64,000 nt of DNA. Origin: Taenia hydatigena (lineage: Eukaryota; Platyhelminthes; Cestoda; Cyclophyllidea; Taeniidae). The first letter of the stretch is position 1. Each line of letters starts with the position of its first letter. The stretch is taken from positions 1,860,308-1,924,307 of the forward strand of contig JADWOT020000007.1 in the NCBI GenBank assembly GCA_036345935.2. Direction: 5' to 3'. A program made the translations under genes and the position numbers. A model generated the notes under the pieces. The model ran no database searches, had not been told where the DNA came from, and saw nothing but the letters and a program-made list of their open reading frames with translations. This document shows, piece after piece, positions 58,525-64,000 of the stretch.

Positions 58525-59760
58525 GTGATTCCCCAATTCTTAAACCAATTCATCGAGCAGTGATTTGATGATTTGACTGACTAGTTGATTGATTTTGTTT
58601 GACTGATTAATTGAATGGTTTATCCATACCCTTGCTTTTTTGCATCTATTTGACCCGTTCATTCGTTTAGCTGATTATTAATAAAGTGATTGCGCGTTTT
58701 AATTACCAGTCCGCCAAAGCACTGAGGGGTGGTAGATTGATTCGATCCGTGAAGACAGAATTGAGGTCGCGGCACCGGTTCTCGAATGTCTACCAGCTTA
58801 GTACCACTCTTTAGCCCCTTTCTCTCCAGTTAATAAGAGTGCCTGCGAAATCTCTTGCTCGTGAGTTCCTTCCTCTTTCCTTTGCATGGAAATTCTGTGG
58901 TCGGCACCGTGGACTCTTAACGCATTTCATACGTCACCAACAAGTTGTGATGGCTGAGGTCGGAGGTTCTTCGATGCCTAAGTGTTTTGATTTACTCTTG
59001 ACTACGGGAAACGGGACCATTCTGGATCGCCACCATCCCCTTCAAGTAATGTAGGCAACCCGAAGCCTTACTGCGTGCATACCCCATCACTTGGTCCCTT
59101 TTCTCTCTCAAGTCAGTTTCAAACTTCTTGCATCATGGCCTATGTAGATAATGTGTCACCGTGGTTTTCGCAGGATGTGAATCGGTGCAGTCTGCCTGTA
59201 TTTTTGCTTGCATTTTGAGACATTTTTAATGAACAGCGTTGCCATTTGTGACTCTTTTCTCTCTCTGTCATGAGATGTGTTGCATCTGGCGGCCAGAAAT
59301 GTTAAACATCACTTTGGTAGTAGTGGCACCTTAAGACTCCGTCAACCTGCTGACATCCTCGTTGTCGACTCCTGGCTCTCTCTATGAGTTATTTTCTTTC
59401 CGATCGGTAAAATACCCATGCAACAAATTAGACCACTAGTAGATGTGCAGTTTCGGTTTCATGGGTGACGTGGTGGCTAAACCTAGTCAAGATATATAAG
59501 CTGGATGTTGAACATTTGCGCAGGAATTTCATGCAAACTAAGCGTTTTTTGTGCAGCAAATATCCATGGTCTAATGCAAACGCAAAGCCCGTCCCTTGTA
59601 GTCGCTGCGTGATCTATTTTCTCCGAAAGTGTGTAATCTGTATCCCTCAGAAATGGATGATGAATTGAAGCGCTCATTTAGGTTGAGTGAGCAAGTAAGA
59701 TGGTGCTGCCGCTGCTGCTACCACTACTGCAATTTTCTTGCAGCCAGGGAGATGACACTG
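58525..59760 (+). other. Downstream part of copy B block, non-coding
   Basis: Shared with the mirror region at 46.84-48.07 kb and, more distantly, with 19.9-21.19 kb (copy D). It contains a TGATT/TGACT-rich stretch at 58560-58625, AATAAA near 58680, and segments such as GCATCTGGCGGCCAGAAATG matching ATCTGGCGGCCGGAAATGG near 20719. The homology in D shows that this sequence belonged to the ancestral duplicated block, perhaps as 3' UTR or flank. Confidence 0.5.
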
Positions 59761-62636
59761 GTAGTGCCACATCTTACTAATGGCGTGCAGTGAGAGGGAC
59801 CGCCTTCCTCCTTTGCGGCAGCCGCATGATGCCTCTTTGATAAAGGAGTGCGACTTGTATCTTCCAGGGAAGGGGTGGTCAGAGTGGTGCCCTCGATGGG
59901 GTTGGATGCGTTGGCTATGAGATGAATTTAGCTGCTGCTGCCGCAGTCAGTGAGACAACTTTGGTGGGGCGACTTCTTACTAACGACATGCAGTGAATGA
60001 GATTTGTCCACGAATTCGCCTTATTTCAGGCACTTTAGGCTTACAAGCTCCATTCGTCTGTGATGAAGAAGGTAGGAGGGCACACAGCCACATTTGCACC
60101 CATGCATGTAGCGCTTTTTCGGTTCTGTGTTTGAATATCGCGATAGATGGCTAATAGTTGCATCCTTGATGCAACTAATACAACCAATCAATGTGATGCG
60201 AATTTATTTATGCAGCATTGCAAATACTTCGTTACACGTCATTTCAACGTGAGACGTTCAGTTGCATCTATAGCTGCCCATGCAGAGCGAACGCGTTCTA
60301 CCAAAATAGATAATAGAGGACTGATGCTGACTAAGAGAATATTTTAGACGTTTAGGCGTTAATTAATGTTCTTTCCCTTTTGCGTGTGTCTATGCGTGAT
60401 TTTTAAGCCTTTCCAACTAAGGAATCTTTTTGGGCTAAATGTCCTCTCATGTTGTGGCTGCTGATCGTTGCATTCCTACAAACCCTGCCGACAAACATGG
60501 AACGGGCATGCTGACTGCTCACTGTAATGACTCATGCGTGATCCCATTAGTGTTGATTATCAGCACACCTATAAAACGAGCAGACTCTAACACGTTCCCG
60601 TAGGAGGTACATAAACGTTTTGGACTGCATCCACATTGGTGTCGAATGTTGAAGTAGTATGTAAAAGCGTGTTGCTTGATACCGTACAGAAGGGTTAAGG
60701 TACCCTTCGCATGGTTAGATAGACCATACTGCGAGACGTAACTGTATCCTTCATAGAATGAATTGTTCGAGTAGTTGAGCGCACAGTCAAGCGATGCGTA
60801 AATTTGCTACGTGCAATCTGCTATTTTATAAAGATCGCCATTAAGAAGCTCACGTGCAAGAATTGCTTTGCCCAGCAGAAAATAAATAGAGCTGGAAGAC
60901 CTTTTCTCTCGCGAGCAAATTGAAGACTACAGTGGTAGATTCTACGACTAGTTTAGCCACGCATCCAAGCGATTGGCTAAAATTCCGAAGTTACGAACGA
61001 GCAGTTCTGCCTGGTTTCAGTGCAATAACCATATGCTTGAGCGACTAGACCGCTATGAAGTCAAATTTGCTTTAAAAAACCGCAAATGTACCAGCGATCT
61101 GGGGCTGTCACTGCGTCTATGATGACTATTAAACGCGTCGAGAGGGAACACGTATATGATATTTGAAAATGTAAGCAAATGTGACAGAACTTTTATACCA
61201 AGTGAATATCATTACCCATGGTCCCTAAGAGCAGCCATGTTTTTCTCACATATGGACTCCATGTAGGCTCTTGTGAAGGCATGTGCGCAACATTATGGCA
61301 TGACAAGTTTTTGATGACAAATGGTGTTGCCATTTATTTGTATGCCAGTTATAACTGGATGAAAGAACTAGAGATGGTGTTATAAGCTCTGCATAACCAT
61401 GTGAAATAGCACTTCAAAGCAATGCCGCCCGCTCTTCCCTCATTCTTCTGCATACCATGCGCAGCAAAGAATTGCTGTGGAGGAATGGCTTCGAGGATGG
61501 TTGGTCAGCCTCCTGCGTCAGGCATTACAGGTTGAGCAGAGCCAAAGGAAACACTCATGAGTTAACTGTGACGACTAAAGAGATGACTGACCTCAACATC
61601 AATTGTTTCTCCTAGTAACTCAACTCTCTTTGCGGTTTCGCTGTGTCGAAAATGGGTTCGCGGACGAAAAATAGGCTGGCTGCTACGGGCATCCATAGGT
61701 AAGCGTAAAAGCACCGACTTTAAGTCAGATTTGTGTAAGGGCGGACCGGATGGAAGAGGATTCGGTTAGAGTAAGATCTTGCTCCATTCCAATTTGTCGC
61801 GTTGTTTTTATGTTAGGGCTGACTGGTAACATCAATTTTGGCTCCATCTAGCTAGCAGAGAAGCAGAAAAGGTATCGTGAGCTTGAATGCTGCACATATT
61901 TCTTTCTGATATATCTCGGGTAGCGTCGCCTCCTTTATCTATAGCTTTCGGCAGAACATGGGGTCGTGATAGATAACCTTGTGTTTAACATCGTCACTCA
62001 TTTACTTTTCCGTGGCGTATGCACATCCTTTGCTTCCACTTTTGCCAAAATCCACAAGAAGTCATGCGACACCGCACTTGTTAAACGGGTGCTTAGTTAA
62101 ACTCAGTTTTTAAATTCGTCTCCAAAACTCCGATTATCGTTTGTCGATATTTCCTCCAGCTCCTCATCTTTTTAAATTAAGGTAAGCATGGACAAAAACA
62201 AGAGAATTACAAGAAGGCTTGATTCAAAAGAGAGTGGGTTAAAGAATCACTGGGTAGTTAAGAATGCGATTTGCGTTAGAAGAACATCACGTCAAGCAGG
62301 AGCACTCGAGGGAAATGATACTTGATGCTAGACCATGCACTGTAAGTAGGCGCAAGTATCAGCAGTTAGAAATAAACAGAATTTAGAAATGGGAAGAATG
62401 AATCGACAGTACAGCACATGCACATATAGCCAATTGTTTGCATGAAAAATGATTTAACGAAACTAATGTGTAGGCAAATTAAATATGTATTCAGTGCAGA
62501 TGCAGACCAGCACAGCAACATTAGTCGTGCCTCAGTCACTGTACTACAAGGCTCCATATGCACGATTAAGATTCAGTTCACGTGTAGACAATTCGGGATG
62601 TTATAGAGATAATTTGCTGTTTTAGATAGACGATGA

Positions 62637-62861
62637 ATGAGTGCCAATTGCTACTGGGATTTTCGCAAGGACTCCCAAAATCGTAACCAATTCTTCAATC
62701 GCTGCAACATCGGAACTATTCTCGAATTTTACACTGACCACCTCAAGTGCTTCCACTTCAATGCCCGCAATCGCAAGGACTCTCAAATTTGCCTTCAAGA
62801 AATTACTGCTCCAATCCTAACCACTTCAATCGCTCTGGTGCTTGTGCAAGCCTTCTCGTAG
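62637..62861 (+). other. Conserved 74-codon open frame, right arm
   Basis: Protein-identical counterpart of 43959-43735 on the minus strand, in mirrored position. Starts at ATG 62637. No family recognised. Confidence 0.25.
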
Positions 62862-63188
62862 GCCTCTACACATTACTAATGCTATGCTCCCTCTTACCAC
62901 GACAGATATGATCTTACGTAAAATAATTTCGTTGGGCGTTCTATTGCAAACTATCTTAATTGTAGGAATCTTCTAGTCGGCGACCATCATTCTTCGCCAA
63001 TAAAGAGATCGTACCCGGTTAGCGGCTCTTAAAAACAAGGACACATAGACATTTTAAGCTACTCTTATAGATGCCCTATTGGGCACAATCCTGTGAGCTA
63101 TACCCCACCACGCACTCTGAAATACAAATGCGTTAAATGAATGGTAAGCCAACACTTACTGTGGTAAAGGAGGTAAGGTTATCTTTGA

Positions 63189-63428
63189 ATGTACCGAGAC
63201 ATCCCGTCTAGTGTTCCAGACATTGGCGATTTCGTAGGCAACGCAATGGAAATCAAATCCCACTTAGTTACGGCACCTGGTTGCCTTTTTCACGTTAATC
63301 GCAATAACACCCACCCAAATCCCAGTTTCATTTGGTCACTTGTGGGGCACGTGAGTGGGCTGGTCGAGTCACCCGGATGTAGTCCGGCCCGATCTTTGCC
63401 TCATACTCAGGCTCAAACCCGGACATGA
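63189..63428 (+). other. Conserved 79-codon open frame, right arm
   Basis: Mirror counterpart of 43407-43168, with one residue difference (Thr to Ala near the end). No family recognised. Confidence 0.25.
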
Positions 63429-64000
63429 GGTTGGAAGGTACAAGCCCGTTGACAGACGAGGCTATGCATCCTGGTTCTTGTATGCGTCCCTTGACTATCT
63501 GGTTTAATGACTGATATGATATGTTTTATGCTTGCATATGCTTTAGCAGTATCTACGTCTTCATTTTCTTCCTTACTCGCACCTTTCTCCTTTCCTTTCA
63601 CCATCGAATTTTAAGTAATCCATTGGCCAAGTTCTTACCTACCCCACTACGCGTAAAACTATTTGCCTCTTCTTGCCGTAGGACAGTCCTGCTTGCAATT
63701 TCTGATTCCGCTCCTTACCCTCTGGCCTAATTTATAGTCAAACTGTGCCAAATAAAAATAAAATGCCATCACATCCCATACAATTATTACGATGATTGTG
63801 TATTCTGCATTGGGATCAAGGCAAGCTTGTCCATTTCACTGGATGTAATGTTGCCCTACTTCGGCACTCACGTGATTGGTGTGGTCAACATGACGGCTAA
63901 TAGAAGTTGAAAATGGCACGATTTTTGTCAGCCTAGTCAGATTGCGCTCTTTATGTGTCTGCTTGTGTGCAGATCCTCGGGGCCTTTTTTGCTAAAATAC

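Larger units (their letters stand above)
54563..64000 (-). repeat. Right arm of giant inverted repeat (cut by window end)
   Basis: Reverse complement of 42596-52066. Matching begins at GGGCTGACGCC (54563) and is still continuing at base 64000, so the arm is at least 9.44 kb. Differences are single-base changes and small indels. It carries copy B of the unknown gene on the plus strand. Confidence 0.97.

Noticed and set aside
42596..64000. Giant inverted repeat as a transposon with long terminal inverted repeats
   Set aside because: The spacer encodes no transposase, integrase or polymerase that I can see, and no target-site duplication can be assessed because the right end is outside the window.

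Overview
The window looks like gene-poor DNA from an animal nuclear genome. Genes are split into short exons with GT-AG introns, base composition is moderately AT-rich, there are long stretches without coding potential, and there is no operon structure, RBS spacing or tRNA/rRNA. The multi-exon transporter, pyrimidine-rich simple tracts and intron style would suit an invertebrate; a flatworm, perhaps a cestode, is my best guess but is weakly supported.

Region 1 (1-6.3 kb) has no gene I can support. Region 2 (6.3-15.2 kb, + strand) holds the one gene I can assign with confidence: a 13-exon member of the sodium/solute symporter family, closest to DUR3-type urea transporters. All exon phases agree, giving about 748 residues. 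One intron is GC-AG, and an unusual six-cysteine cluster lies in a loop. AATAAA signals cluster near 15.6 kb. Region 3 (15.6-18.7 kb) is empty as far as I can see.

Region 4 (18.7-42.5 kb) is a mosaic of old, diverged duplications. It contains a decayed copy (D) of an unknown gene at 18.7-21.2 kb, and an old inverted repeat with arms at about 25.0-27.3 and 29.6-31.9 kb. The spacer of that repeat carries a degenerate gene made of 66-bp (22-residue) tandem repeats. A tandem copy of part of one arm lies at 23.5-24.6 kb. An inverted pair of another unknown gene lies at 21.4-21.85 and 36.25-36.7 kb. A truncated copy (C) of the unknown gene lies at 37.9-39.2 kb.

Region 5 (about 42.6-64.0 kb) is a giant inverted repeat. 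The left arm, about 42.6-52.07 kb, is repeated as the reverse complement at 54.56-64.0 kb and is cut off by the window edge. The two arms look more than about 96% alike and flank a 2.5-kb unique spacer. Each arm carries a copy (A on -, B on +) of the same unknown gene. The four copies share intron positions, intron phases and a 38-nt microexon, which argues for a real protein-coding gene family that I do not recognise. Copy A is open in every exon I can see, B has a 1-nt frameshift, C has lost its 3' exons and D is decayed. Copies A and C are almost identical over about 0.9 kb although their flanks differ, which suggests recent sequence transfer between loci.

The main result is a locus shaped by repeated inverted duplication at two ages, spreading copies of undescribed genes next to a DUR3-like transporter.
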